Origin: Pontibacter vulgaris
Lineage (GTDB): Bacteria > Bacteroidota > Bacteroidia > Cytophagales > Hymenobacteraceae
Length of the DNA: 64,000 bases
Assembly (NCBI RefSeq): GCF_022758145.1
Contig: NZ_JAJVDH010000005.1
Location: 372,001 to 436,000 of the forward strand
Reading direction: 5' to 3'
Shown: positions 18,632-27,240 of the stretch, one piece after another
How the letters are laid out: every line of letters begins with the position of its first letter
Numbering within the stretch: position 1 is the first letter of the stretch
Program-made: the position numbers and the translations under genes
The notes under the pieces: model-generated
Database searches by the model: none
What the model saw: the letters and a program-made list of their open reading frames with translations, nothing else
What the model was told of the DNA's origin: nothing

Positions 18632-20338
18632 ATGTTATTACAAGAACAGGCCAAGGGAGATTTACCAACATGGTTATTACAGCCAGCCAACCAACTTGGG
18701 CTTTTGCTGCTACTTTGTATTCTGATCTTTTTCACGAACCTGCCGCTTGCCGATCCTAGTATAATGGAGGCGCGCAATTTTATTACTGCCCGTGAAATGG
18801 TGGAGAACGGGAACTGGCTTTTACCTACCATGAATGGGCAGCTTCGGCTGGCTAAACCACCGCTACCCACCTGGATCACGGCTCTGGCAGGAATCATGGC
18901 TGGCGATGTAGAGAATCTGTTTGCCCTTCGTTTTCCTGCTGCATGTATGGCCACGCTCATGGTAATGTTTCTGTATTTCCTGTCGAGGAATTTAACCACC
19001 GATAAACTGGCTCCTTTTCTGGTTGCTGCTGTTCTGGCTACATCGTTCTCAATGTTTCAGGTTGGCAGGCAGGCCAGCTGGGATATTTATTGCCACAGCT
19101 TTATGGTTGGCGCCATCTGGTTACTGGTAAAAGGATGGAAAGGAAAAAAAGGGCGCTTTGGTGTTTTCGTTCTGGCAGGTTTACTCCTCGGATTTTCATT
19201 TCTAAGTAAAGGGCCTGTAGCATTTTATGGGTTACTGCTGCCTTTTTTTTTAGCTTATGGGTACGGTATAGGCTGGCAGGAGCTTAAGGCACACCGGAAG
19301 GGTCTATTACTAGCGCTGGCAGTTTTTACAGCTGTAAGCCTGAGCTGGCCGCTTTATGTTTACCTGGCCGAGCCGGGGCATTTTGCAGGTACTGTTTCAG
19401 GGGAAAGCGATGCGTGGCTGAACCGGCATAATAAACCGTTTTGGTATTACTGGGGATTTGCAGGGCAGGCCGGGGGCTGGGCTCTCTTTGTGATCCCAGC
19501 TTTGGTGGTGCCTTATGCAAGCCGCAGGATAGGAAAGTATGGTAACTATAAGTTTTTGCTATGGTGGGCTGTTCTTGCCTTGCTGTTGCTTTCTGTTATT
19601 CCCGAAAAAAAAGAACGCTACCTGTTACCGGCTATGGTACCGCTGGCATTACTGGCAGGGCATTTAATGCGATACCTTATTTACTGCTTTTCTGGTAGAA
19701 ACTTTAGCAAACCGGATTATTGCCTGGCGCTGGTAAACACGGTACTGGTAGTTATAGTTACTTTCCTTGTGCCTGTGCTGGCTGCCTATTATACTTATAC
19801 TATAGGGCATTTAACAGGATCGCTGCTATTAAGTATAACTGTTTTTTCTTTCGCAGCTGGGTATGCTATACTTCAGGGTTTTCGGAAGTATAAATTATAC
19901 CTGCAATTTTTAGCTATACTGTTGTTGCAGGTTGTAATAGCTTCTGTTGGTTACAGGCTTTACAGTGCTGTCCGATATCCTGCCACAAATTACCAGAGCC
20001 TTCGGGAGGTACGAAAAGTAAACGAAGTGCAGGGGCTGCGTTTTTATGCTGTAGATGGAATGACGCCGCAAGGCATATGGCAGGCGGGCCAGCCTGTTGA
20101 TACAGTGCGTGTGCTTCAAGGCAAATTGCAGATGCCCGGAAACAAGCCAGTTACTTTGTTTTCACCATCCCCCTTAGCACAGGAATTAGTACCCGATGCG
20201 TGGCGCATAACGAAAGTATTAGGCATGTACAGGTATAGCAAAGAGAAACCTGAGAAAGTATACTATGCTTATGTGGTTTCGCCTGAACGCCTGGCCGAAG
20301 TACCCAACAGACAAGCCAGGCCTTCCCAGAATAAGTAA
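18632..20338 (+). CDS. ArnT-like polytopic glycosyltransferase (PMT/GT39-GT83 type)
   Basis: The 568-aa protein starts in the cytoplasm and enters the membrane near residue 22. It matches the dolichyl/undecaprenyl-phosphate mannosyltransferase superfamily: the first periplasmic loop contains DPSIMEARNF with the acidic catalytic residue, followed by NWLLPTMNGQLRLAKPPL, typical of ArnT. About eleven hydrophobic helices follow, then a C-terminal soluble part. Such enzymes transfer a sugar from a lipid carrier to lipid A, a glycolipid or protein. The acceptor cannot be predicted. Confidence 0.85.
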   Translation: MLLQEQAKGDLPTWLLQPANQLGLLLLLCILIFFTNLPLADPSIMEARNFITAREMVENGNWLLPTMNGQLRLAKPPLPTWITALAGIMAGDVENLFALRFPAACMATLMVMFLYFLSRNLTTDKLAPFLVAAVLATSFSMFQVGRQASWDIYCHSFMVGAIWLLVKGWKGKKGRFGVFVLAGLLLGFSFLSKGPVAFYGLLLPFFLAYGYGIGWQELKAHRKGLLLALAVFTAVSLSWPLYVYLAEPGHFAGTVSGESDAWLNRHNKPFWYYWGFAGQAGGWALFVIPALVVPYASRRIGKYGNYKFLLWWAVLALLLLSVIPEKKERYLLPAMVPLALLAGHLMRYLIYCFSGRNFSKPDYCLALVNTVLVVIVTFLVPVLAAYYTYTIGHLTGSLLLSITVFSFAAGYAILQGFRKYKLYLQFLAILLLQVVIASVGYRLYSAVRYPATNYQSLREVRKVNEVQGLRFYAVDGMTPQGIWQAGQPVDTVRVLQGKLQMPGNKPVTLFSPSPLAQELVPDAWRITKVLGMYRYSKEKPEKVYYAYVVSPERLAEVPNRQARPSQNK

Positions 20339-20412
20339 TCAAATTTTATACTTTATTTACCGGAATGTGCTGAATGAGGGCATGTTTTTACTGCTTTGCA
20401 TGTTAAACAAGT

Positions 20413-21177
20413 ATGGAATTTTTTGTAGATAAAGGCTCGGTCGTGCGCGAAATCTGGGGCAAAGGCGATACGATACTTTTCATATTTGCAGGTGCTTCAG
20501 CTGAGTTTGCGCTGAACAAGGCCGTAGACTGGCTATACTTTACAGGCAGGCTGCCATCTGATCCGTTAGGGAGGTTATTCTCTACGGTAGGGTATGCGCG
20601 CCGTATTGTGTTTTCGAGCAAAGAGAAGGCGCATCGCGCTATTGATAGTATGGCTGTTATACATGCAGGCGTGGAGGCCAGCCGCGGCACAACTATACCC
20701 GACTGGGCTTACCGTGATGTACTTTATATGCTGATCGATTATTCCATTCGGTCTTATGAGTTGTTGGAGCGCAAACTTACCTTCGACGAAAAAAGAGAAG
20801 TATTTGAAGTGTTCCGGTGTGTTGGCAGCCGCATGGGCATTAAAGATTTACCGCTTACGCTGCAAGACTGGCAAAAAGAGCGCACCCAGCATCTAAACCA
20901 GAACCTCGAAAAAAGCCCCCTAACCGACGATCTTTTTAAACAATACAAAAAGCACCTGGGAAGTATACGATATTGGCTTTTGCTGCAGGCCCAGGAACTT
21001 GTGGTACCAGAGCGGGTAAAATCTTTACTGGGTTATGGCAATATGTCGTTGCTGAAGCCGGTGCTTGGGGTGTATAAAATCTTTCGTTTTCTTAACCTGG
21101 ATTGGCTGCTCAAATCCTTGATTTTACCAAAAGCGTATCAATCCGAGATCAAGGCATTGGATAGTGCTCCTGCATAG
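20413..21177 (+). CDS. Oxygenase MpaB/latex-clearing-protein-like (DUF2236)
   Basis: The 254-aa protein has the DUF2236 layout: REIWGKGDTILFIFAG at the N-terminus, then GRLFSTVGYARRIVFSSKEKAHRAIDSMAVIHAGVE, in which the conserved His may ligand haem, and a C-terminal membrane-associated helix region. Relatives include rubber oxygenase Lcp and fungal MpaB. The haem-binding pattern is only partly preserved, so activity is uncertain. The gap to the next gene is 63 bp on the same strand. Confidence 0.7.
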   Translation: MEFFVDKGSVVREIWGKGDTILFIFAGASAEFALNKAVDWLYFTGRLPSDPLGRLFSTVGYARRIVFSSKEKAHRAIDSMAVIHAGVEASRGTTIPDWAYRDVLYMLIDYSIRSYELLERKLTFDEKREVFEVFRCVGSRMGIKDLPLTLQDWQKERTQHLNQNLEKSPLTDDLFKQYKKHLGSIRYWLLLQAQELVVPERVKSLLGYGNMSLLKPVLGVYKIFRFLNLDWLLKSLILPKAYQSEIKALDSAPA

Positions 21178-21240
21178 CAAGCCAAAAAGTATATTGGCAG
21201 CAGACGTACACTTTCGTTTATCACCCTAACAGCCATAGTT

Positions 21241-21984
21241 ATGCCACATGCAGCCAAATTCTTTTTTCATGGAAGGCTGAATGATTTTTTACCAAAATTA
21301 AGGAAGAACGAATGGCTTGCCTATAATTTTGATGGAGCGCCCGCAGTTAAAGATGCCATGGAAGCTATCGGTGTTCCGCACCCGGAAATAGGCAATATTC
21401 TGATAAACGGCGCTGCTGCCGGCTTTATGCATCCGTTGCAAACCGGTGTGGAGGTAGAGGTGTTTCCTGCTGTTTGTGCTACAACTTCTCCTGGAAAAAT
21501 TCCCACTGATGCTGAGCTACTGGATCCGGTAAAGTTTATTCTGGATGTGCATTTGGGTAAGCTGGCAAAGTTGTTACGGATGGCTGGGTTTGATACTCTT
21601 TACGAAACCAGCTATGATGATAAAGTAATAGCGCAGATTGCCCGGGCTGATAACCGCATCGTACTTACCCGCGATGTAGGTTTGTTAAAGCATAAAGCAA
21701 TTCAACAAGGTTACTGGCTGCGCTCGCAGCATGGCAACGAGCAGTTAACAGAAGTTATTAAGCGCTATGGTTTGCAGAAAGCAGTGCAGCCATTTAAAAG
21801 ATGCCTGGTCTGTAATGGCCTTATCCGGCAGGTAGAAAAAGAGACTGTGCAGGAGCAATTACCGCCTAAAACCAAACTTTACTTTTCAGAATTTTACCAG
21901 TGCACCTGCTGTAACAAAGTTTACTGGAAAGGATCACATTATGAGCGCATGCAGCAGTTTTTACAACAGATCAATATAGAATAA
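21241..21984 (+). CDS. Mut7-C RNase-domain protein with N-terminal ubiquitin-like fold
   Basis: The 247-aa protein has a beta-grasp Mut7-C ubiquitin domain (about residues 1-90) followed by the Mut7-C PIN-type RNase domain. The nuclease acidic residues are visible in FILDVHLGKLAKLLRMAGFD and IVLTRDVGLL, and two CxxC pairs (CLVCNGL and CTCCNKVYW) form a zinc ribbon at the C-terminus. The family is named after the C-terminal domain of C. elegans MUT-7. Its bacterial RNA substrates are unknown. Confidence 0.85.
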   Translation: MPHAAKFFFHGRLNDFLPKLRKNEWLAYNFDGAPAVKDAMEAIGVPHPEIGNILINGAAAGFMHPLQTGVEVEVFPAVCATTSPGKIPTDAELLDPVKFILDVHLGKLAKLLRMAGFDTLYETSYDDKVIAQIARADNRIVLTRDVGLLKHKAIQQGYWLRSQHGNEQLTEVIKRYGLQKAVQPFKRCLVCNGLIRQVEKETVQEQLPPKTKLYFSEFYQCTCCNKVYWKGSHYERMQQFLQQINIE

Positions 21985-22006
21985 AGGCGCATTGAGATTT
22001 TAAAAA

Positions 22007-22041
22007 TAAAGCCACCCAAACTATAGTTCAGGCGGCTTTAA
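22007..22041. terminator. Terminator-like hairpin after the Mut7-C gene
   Basis: TAAAGCCACC pairs with GGCGGCTTTA across 15 nt with one mismatch. It sits between the convergent Mut7-C gene and the M13 peptidase gene. Confidence 0.55.
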
Positions 22042-22096
22042 AAGTTTAGCTGAGTCAATTTTTAAAATGCTGTTCAGCTAAAGTATAAATTTATAC

Positions 22097-24157
22097 TTAC
22101 CAGATCTTGTTACGATCTTCCGGCTTCTTGTAAAGCTTGTCGCCAGGCTTCACGTTAAAGGCTTTGTACCAGGCATCCATGTTTACAGGGGCACCAATTG
22201 TACGGTACTCGCCCGGAGAGTGCGGATCTGTTACGATAAGCTGGGCAGTAGTTTCAGGCAATGTGTTACCTCTCCAAACCTGGGCCCATGACAGGAAGAA
22301 ACGCTGATCAGGTGTAAAACCGTCGATCTTCTTCTTAGACTTGCCTTGCTTGGTCATTTTAAAGGCCTCGTAAGCAGCGTTCAAGCCACCTAAGTCACCA
22401 ATGTTCTCGCCAAGTGTAAGTTTACCGTTTACATGAATGGTGTCAAGTACAGTATAAGCATCGTACTGCTCCTGTAGTGCTTTTGCTTTTTCTTTAAACT
22501 TAGCTAAGTCTTCAGCAGTCCACCAGTTGCGCAGGGTACCATCTTTGTCGTACTGGCTACCAGAATCATCGAAACCGTGAGAGATCTCGTGGCCGATTAC
22601 CGCACCAATACCACCGTAGTTAACAGCATCGTCAGCATTCGGGTCGAAGAACGGGAACTGCAGGATACCTGCCGGGAACACGATCTCGTTCATTACAGGG
22701 CTGTAGTATGCGTTTACAGTAGGAGGTGTCATGCCCCAACGCTCGCGGTCTACTGGTTTGCCCAGCTGGCTCACCATTTTGTTGTAGCCCCACTCGCCAG
22801 AGTTGCGCACGTTTTCGAAGAAGGCGTTACGGCTGATGGCCAGACCCTGGTAAGTTTCCCATTTGTTCGGGTAACCAACTTTTGGTCTGAATGCGTGAAG
22901 TTTAGCAAGTGCTTTTTCTTTCGTTTCAGCGCTCATCCAGTCAAGGCCTTTGATACGGATCTCGTAAGCCTTAATCAGGTTAGCGATCATTTCATCCATA
23001 CGGGCTTTTGCCTCTGGCTTAAAATGCTTCGCTACATAAAGCTGGCCAAGCAACTCGCCGATTGTGCCGTCTGTTAAAGACGACATACGCTGCCAGCGCG
23101 GAGTTTGTACTTTCTGGCCGCTTAGTACCTGAGAGTAAGCAAAGTTAGCGTTCACGAAATCAGAGCTCAGGTAAGGAGCAGCAGATTTAAGTACGTTCCA
23201 CTGCAGGTATGTCTGCCAGTCAGCAACTGGGGTGCTTGTAAGCAGGCCGTTCAGCTCTGTAAAGAATTTAGGTGCACTTACCAGAATAGTATCCTGGCCG
23301 GTAACCTTCATCTTCGCCATCAACGATTTCCAGTCCATATTTGGAGTGGTTTTGCTGAAATCGGCAACAGAGAATTTGTTGTATGTTTTATATGGGTCGC
23401 GCATTTCTACGCGGCTCATTTGTGCAGCTGCTAGTTTCTTCTCTAGGTTAAAGATGGTCTCAGCGTTTTTCTTAGCTGTAGCCTCTGGTACACCTGTTAA
23501 AGTAAATAGTGTTGTGATGTACGTTTTATAAGCCTGCTGAATTTTGGTGCTGCGGGCATCATCTTTCAGATAATAATCGCGGTCAGGCAGGGTAGTACCA
23601 CCCTGGCTAAGCTGGGGCACCATGTTGTTCACGTTCTTGCGGTCCTGGCCTACATAGAAGCCGAACATCGGAGAACCTGTACCTGTCGTTCTTAGAGTTG
23701 CTACTTCGTTAAGAATGGCGTTTACATCCTTTACAGAACCAACTCTAGCTAAGTCAGCTTTGATAGGCGTGTAACCTAACTTCTCGATAGCAGCGCTATC
23801 CATGGCAGAAGCGTAGAAATCGCCAACACGCTTTTCAACAGAACCGGCAGCAGCATTTTTGTTGTTTGCCGACTCGTTAAGTATGGTTTTAACCGCGTTG
23901 ATGTTGAAATCGCGCAGCTGGTTAAAGCTACCCCAACGTGTTTCTTTTGCCGGAACCGGATTGGTTCTCAGCCACGCACCGTTAGCGTAAGTATAAAAAT
24001 CATCGCCTGGCTTTACGCTCAGGTCCATGTTTGCCTTGTTAATAAAGGCTGTTTTCTTGGTTGATTTTGTACCATACTGAGCAGATGCCTCTATAGAGAT
24101 AACGGCAGCGGCTCCGAACAAAACCAGTTTAAGAAATCGTGTACTTGTTGATTTCAT
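22097..24157 (-). CDS. pepO: M13-family (neprilysin-like) zinc metalloendopeptidase
   Basis: The 686-aa protein has a signal peptide (KLVLFGAAAVISIEASAQYG) and the M13 domains. The zinc site is VIGHEISHGFDDSG (His, Glu, His) with the third ligand Glu in ENIGDLGGLNA; NAYYSPVMNEIVFPAGIL and a C-terminal PGDKLYKKPEDRNKIW are family signatures. Length is typical. It probably degrades peptides in the periplasm or at the cell surface. Upstream on the same strand lies pepD, 224 bp away, so separate transcription is likely. Confidence 0.95.
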   Translation of the reverse strand: MKSTSTRFLKLVLFGAAAVISIEASAQYGTKSTKKTAFINKANMDLSVKPGDDFYTYANGAWLRTNPVPAKETRWGSFNQLRDFNINAVKTILNESANNKNAAAGSVEKRVGDFYASAMDSAAIEKLGYTPIKADLARVGSVKDVNAILNEVATLRTTGTGSPMFGFYVGQDRKNVNNMVPQLSQGGTTLPDRDYYLKDDARSTKIQQAYKTYITTLFTLTGVPEATAKKNAETIFNLEKKLAAAQMSRVEMRDPYKTYNKFSVADFSKTTPNMDWKSLMAKMKVTGQDTILVSAPKFFTELNGLLTSTPVADWQTYLQWNVLKSAAPYLSSDFVNANFAYSQVLSGQKVQTPRWQRMSSLTDGTIGELLGQLYVAKHFKPEAKARMDEMIANLIKAYEIRIKGLDWMSAETKEKALAKLHAFRPKVGYPNKWETYQGLAISRNAFFENVRNSGEWGYNKMVSQLGKPVDRERWGMTPPTVNAYYSPVMNEIVFPAGILQFPFFDPNADDAVNYGGIGAVIGHEISHGFDDSGSQYDKDGTLRNWWTAEDLAKFKEKAKALQEQYDAYTVLDTIHVNGKLTLGENIGDLGGLNAAYEAFKMTKQGKSKKKIDGFTPDQRFFLSWAQVWRGNTLPETTAQLIVTDPHSPGEYRTIGAPVNMDAWYKAFNVKPGDKLYKKPEDRNKIW

Positions 24158-24381
24158 TTTTAAGATGAATAGATTAGTTTATACTTCCTCCACCTTTGGG
24201 AAGGAAGCTGTTTAGGTTCCTAAAAATAACGGTTATACTTTAAAATGCTATAGTTTTTTATACTTACCGGCTGCGTTTTTTATAAACATATAACATAAGC
24301 TGCATTATCTGCAGCCAAGCCTTTGCTTAAGTATAAAATTTATGAGGTAAGCACAAATCTGTGCCTGTTGGGTAATCCAGG

Positions 24382-25851
24382 CTATAAGGTTTTAAGCGGT
24401 ATCTGCTCCAGTGTTTTACAAAGTAGTTTCCAGAACATTTCTACTGTACTTATGGCTACTTTTTCGTCGGGGGAGTGGGCATTAAGTATGGTCGGGCCAA
24501 AGGAAACCATTTCCATGCCGGGATATTTGGCCCCTATTATACCGCACTCCAAACCCGCATGTATGGCCACTACCTGAGCGGGCTTATGAAACACCTGCCG
24601 GTAAACACTCTGCATCAGGGAAAGTATAGCTGAGTCGGGGCTCGGAGCCCAGCCTGGGTTTGGGCCATCAAGTATAACTTCTGCCCCTGCAGCTTCAAAT
24701 GTTTGTCTTATACTATTTGCAAGCTCCATTTTTTCCTGATCGTGGGAGCTCCGTGCGAAATAATTTACCTCATAAACGCTACCCTCAACTTTTATACTTG
24801 CCAGGTTATTGGAGGTCTGTACAAGGGTTTCCATTTCAGGAGTTACGCTATAAACGCCGTTGAGGATGATGTTTATACTTTGCAAAAGCTTTTGCTGAAT
24901 ATCTGCCGGCAGCACCTTGCTTTCCTTATTACACGGAGTAACCGTGAATGTAAGATTAGGATCAGTAGCTTTAAACGTAATTGCCCATGTACTTGCTTGT
25001 TGATGCACAAAGTGCCGGAAAGCTTCCGTTTCATTTGTAGGGATAAATACAACCGCCGATGCCGCTCTGGGTATGGCATTCAGCAAACCGCCACCTGTTA
25101 TACTTGCCATGCGAACGCCGAACTGCTTTGTTGCCTCTGAAAGGAATTGATTCAGAAGTATGATTGCGTTGCCGCGCCCCAGATGTATATCCAGTCCGGA
25201 GTGCCCGCCGGTAAGGTTTTCCAGTTTAAGTTGATATGTTTTGAAGCCGGAAGAAGGAATTTGTTCCGGATTATACTTGCCTGTTATGTAAATAGCTACC
25301 CTGCCTGCGCTGCCAATAGTTAGTGTATTAATATCTTCACTATCCAGGTTTAAAAGTATACTTGCTTGTAGTTTGCCGGGCTCCAGGCCCTTAGCGCCAG
25401 ACATGCCATTTTCCTCATTCACGGTAAAGAGAGCTTCCAGCGGAGGGTGTGGCAGCTCTTTCGAAGCAAGTATAGCCATGATGGCAGCTACGCCAATGCC
25501 ATTGTCAGCGCCTAGCGTAGTTCCGTTAGCTTTAACCCAATTGTTCTCCACATACATTTCTATTCCCTGCGTATCGAAATCGAAATTGGTACCGGCGTTT
25601 TTCTGGTGTACCATATCCAAGTGGCTTTGCAGGGCAACAGTTTGGCAGTTCTCCATGCCCGGGCTGGCCGGCTTCCGGATAATAAGATTACTGGCTTTGT
25701 CAAGTTCCGTTTCCAGGCCAAGCTGAGTTCCAAAATCCTGAATAAACTTAGTTACCTGTGCCTCTTTGTTTGATGCCCGGGGTACTGCGCTTATCACCTG
25801 AAAATATTGCCAGAGTAGTTGTGGCTCCAGGTCTTGCAGGGTAGTTTTCAT
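24382..25851 (-). CDS. pepD: Aminoacyl-histidine dipeptidase (PepD, M20C)
   Basis: The 489-aa cytosolic enzyme cleaves Xaa-His and other dipeptides. M20-type di-zinc residues appear in order: ALQSHLDMV (His, Asp), GTTLGADNGIG (bridging Asp), TVNEENGMSG (catalytic Glu-Glu) and a C-terminal AIHAGLECG, the PepD signature. Its ATG overlaps the stop codon of the preceding acetyltransferase gene (ATGA), so the two are translationally coupled, with a transporter gene 4 bp further upstream. The three genes form a minus-strand operon. Confidence 0.95.
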   Translation of the reverse strand: MKTTLQDLEPQLLWQYFQVISAVPRASNKEAQVTKFIQDFGTQLGLETELDKASNLIIRKPASPGMENCQTVALQSHLDMVHQKNAGTNFDFDTQGIEMYVENNWVKANGTTLGADNGIGVAAIMAILASKELPHPPLEALFTVNEENGMSGAKGLEPGKLQASILLNLDSEDINTLTIGSAGRVAIYITGKYNPEQIPSSGFKTYQLKLENLTGGHSGLDIHLGRGNAIILLNQFLSEATKQFGVRMASITGGGLLNAIPRAASAVVFIPTNETEAFRHFVHQQASTWAITFKATDPNLTFTVTPCNKESKVLPADIQQKLLQSINIILNGVYSVTPEMETLVQTSNNLASIKVEGSVYEVNYFARSSHDQEKMELANSIRQTFEAAGAEVILDGPNPGWAPSPDSAILSLMQSVYRQVFHKPAQVVAIHAGLECGIIGAKYPGMEMVSFGPTILNAHSPDEKVAISTVEMFWKLLCKTLEQIPLKTL

Positions 25852-26378
25852 AGTTTGCTGACAGTATCAGTAAGCATTGCATTGTTAGGAACACCGGTAA
25901 CAGTGCTTCGCCTTTCTAAAAGTATGGTGTCGCGCCATACGCCGTGCAGCTCTGCTATTTTTTCGCGGTAGCCAATTTCCCGGAAACCATACTTTTTTTG
26001 CAGGTTTATACTTGCCGTGTTCTCCGGAAAAGTAGAGGAGTGGAGTGTCCAGATGCCGTTGGCCTCGCTCTTCTGTATCAGCGCCTGCATGAGTAAATTT
26101 CCAATACCTTTTCCGCGCGCCTGCGCGCCGATGTAAATACTGAACTCAGCCACACCACGGTAGCAATGCCTGGCCGAAACCGGCGAAAGCGCTACCCAAC
26201 CCAATACCTTTCCGTTTTCGATGGCTACAAGACGGGAGTGCGCAAGATGCCCTTTATCCCAATCCTGCCAGGTTGGTACTTCGGTATTAAAAGTGGATTG
26301 CCCGGTTTGGAGGCCCTCTTCGTAAATATTCAGCACAGCCTCCGCATGCTCCGGAAGCATTGGTGTAATTTCAATCAT
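25848..26378 (-). CDS. GNAT acetyltransferase, phosphinothricin N-acetyltransferase-like
   Basis: The 176-aa protein has the GNAT fold with the acetyl-CoA-binding motif IGAQARGKGIGNLLMQAL (Q/RxxGxG/A form) and the Pat-type ending EIGYREKIAELHGVWRDTILLERRS. Pat-type enzymes acetylate the amino group of phosphinothricin, methionine sulfoximine or related amino acid analogues. Position between a DMT-type transporter (4 bp upstream) and pepD (4-bp overlap) suggests a role in amino acid or peptide detoxification; the natural substrate is unknown. Confidence 0.85.
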   Translation of the reverse strand: MIEITPMLPEHAEAVLNIYEEGLQTGQSTFNTEVPTWQDWDKGHLAHSRLVAIENGKVLGWVALSPVSARHCYRGVAEFSIYIGAQARGKGIGNLLMQALIQKSEANGIWTLHSSTFPENTASINLQKKYGFREIGYREKIAELHGVWRDTILLERRSTVTGVPNNAMLTDTVSKL

Positions 26379-26382
26379 CGTT

Positions 26383-26805
26383 TTATTTCCAGATCAGGAT
26401 GAGAGTACCGGTAAGTATAGTTGCCATGCCAATCAAAAGCCTGGGGGTTAGTGGTTCTTTCAGCAGGAAATAGGAGAGAAGGATGGTAACCACAATGCCG
26501 GCCCTGTCTATAGTTGCCACTATACTTACATCGGCTGTTTTAATAGCTTTAAAGTATAAGATCCAGTACACGGCGGTGCAGGCACCCGCCAATACAAACC
26601 ACAGCAGGGTTTTACTATCTATGGCCCTTACCATTTTCAGGCTGCCGGCATACCAGGCGTTGGCCACAACCATTGTAAACAAAACACCAGTGCGTATTAC
26701 CAGCGCCACGTGCTCGTTGGCATTGCCCATTCCCATCTTCGCAAATACCATGGCCACACCGCCCGTAAGCATGGCAATTAAAGCGTAATTAAGCCACGGC
26801 TCCAT
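26383..26805 (-). CDS. EamA-domain small transporter (half-size DMT protein)
   Basis: The 140-aa protein has about five membrane segments and one EamA unit, half the size of the common ten-helix DMT exporters. The ending LKEPLTPRLLIGMATILTGTLILIWK matches the EamA signature. Half-size members act as dimers and export amino acids or other metabolites. It is the first gene of the operon with the acetyltransferase and pepD. Its start lies inside the tail of the broken DoxX-like gene, whose second reading frame extends to 26789. Confidence 0.8.
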   Translation of the reverse strand: MEPWLNYALIAMLTGGVAMVFAKMGMGNANEHVALVIRTGVLFTMVVANAWYAGSLKMVRAIDSKTLLWFVLAGACTAVYWILYFKAIKTADVSIVATIDRAGIVVTILLSYFLLKEPLTPRLLIGMATILTGTLILIWK

Positions 26806-27153
26806 CTTCGTATAATTTTATTTTTCCCATGCCACAATAGTACAGCAAGTTTTCTTTACGGCACCCAGATTTACAGAAAAATTTTGGTTGCCGCAGATAA
26901 GTGGTCGCAAACAGAAAAGTGAGTACGGTAATAGGTTGGTACAGGTACTGCAATGCATGACTATCCCATAGCAATGGCGCCTCCGAAATAGCTGCACAAC
27001 AACACAAAGCCCAGACCTATTATTTTGGGGTACAGATAGAGAACAAGGTTGGGGAGCTCTATCGCACCAAACAAACGGCCAAATTCACCAATACCCAACA
27101 TCTCAAATTTATGGGCAATGTGAAGTATAAACAAAGGCTTGGTAAGCGTGCTG
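26789..27153 (-). pseudogene. Broken DoxX-like membrane protein gene (truncated and frameshifted)
   Basis: Two overlapping minus-strand frames together read as one DoxX-like protein. The first gives HKFEMLGIGEFGRLFGAIEL and then GFVLLCSYFGGAIAMG before a stop at 26961. The second, shifted by one base near 26970, continues with DSHALQYLYQPITVLTFLF and TTYLRQPKFF. The GGAIA segment and the last-helix pattern typical of the family sit in different frames. The N-terminal helix is missing; upstream lies the terminator hairpin of the PAP2 gene. Either a true pseudogene or a sequencing error accounts for the shift. The missing first helix argues for real decay. Confidence 0.7.
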
Positions 27154-27210
27154 AAATATAAAACCCATGGGTTACCGCTACAGTAACAATAACCCATGGG
27201 TTTTATATTT
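27154..27210 (-). terminator. Long perfect hairpin after the PAP2 phosphatase gene
   Basis: Perfect 21-bp arms (27154-27174 and 27190-27210) enclose a 15-nt loop that itself contains GTTAC/GTAAC pairing. It lies 30 bp after the PAP2 stop codon and is AT-rich at its outer ends on both strands. The abnormal ORF start at 27197 falls inside it, so that start is not real. Confidence 0.8.
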
Positions 27211-27240
27211 TTAGTTTCATAAAGTTTAATTCTGAGGCGA

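Noticed and set aside
27157..27197. ATG at 27197 as the start of the DoxX-like gene
   Set aside because: The first residues derive from the terminator hairpin of the PAP2 gene and do not match the family.
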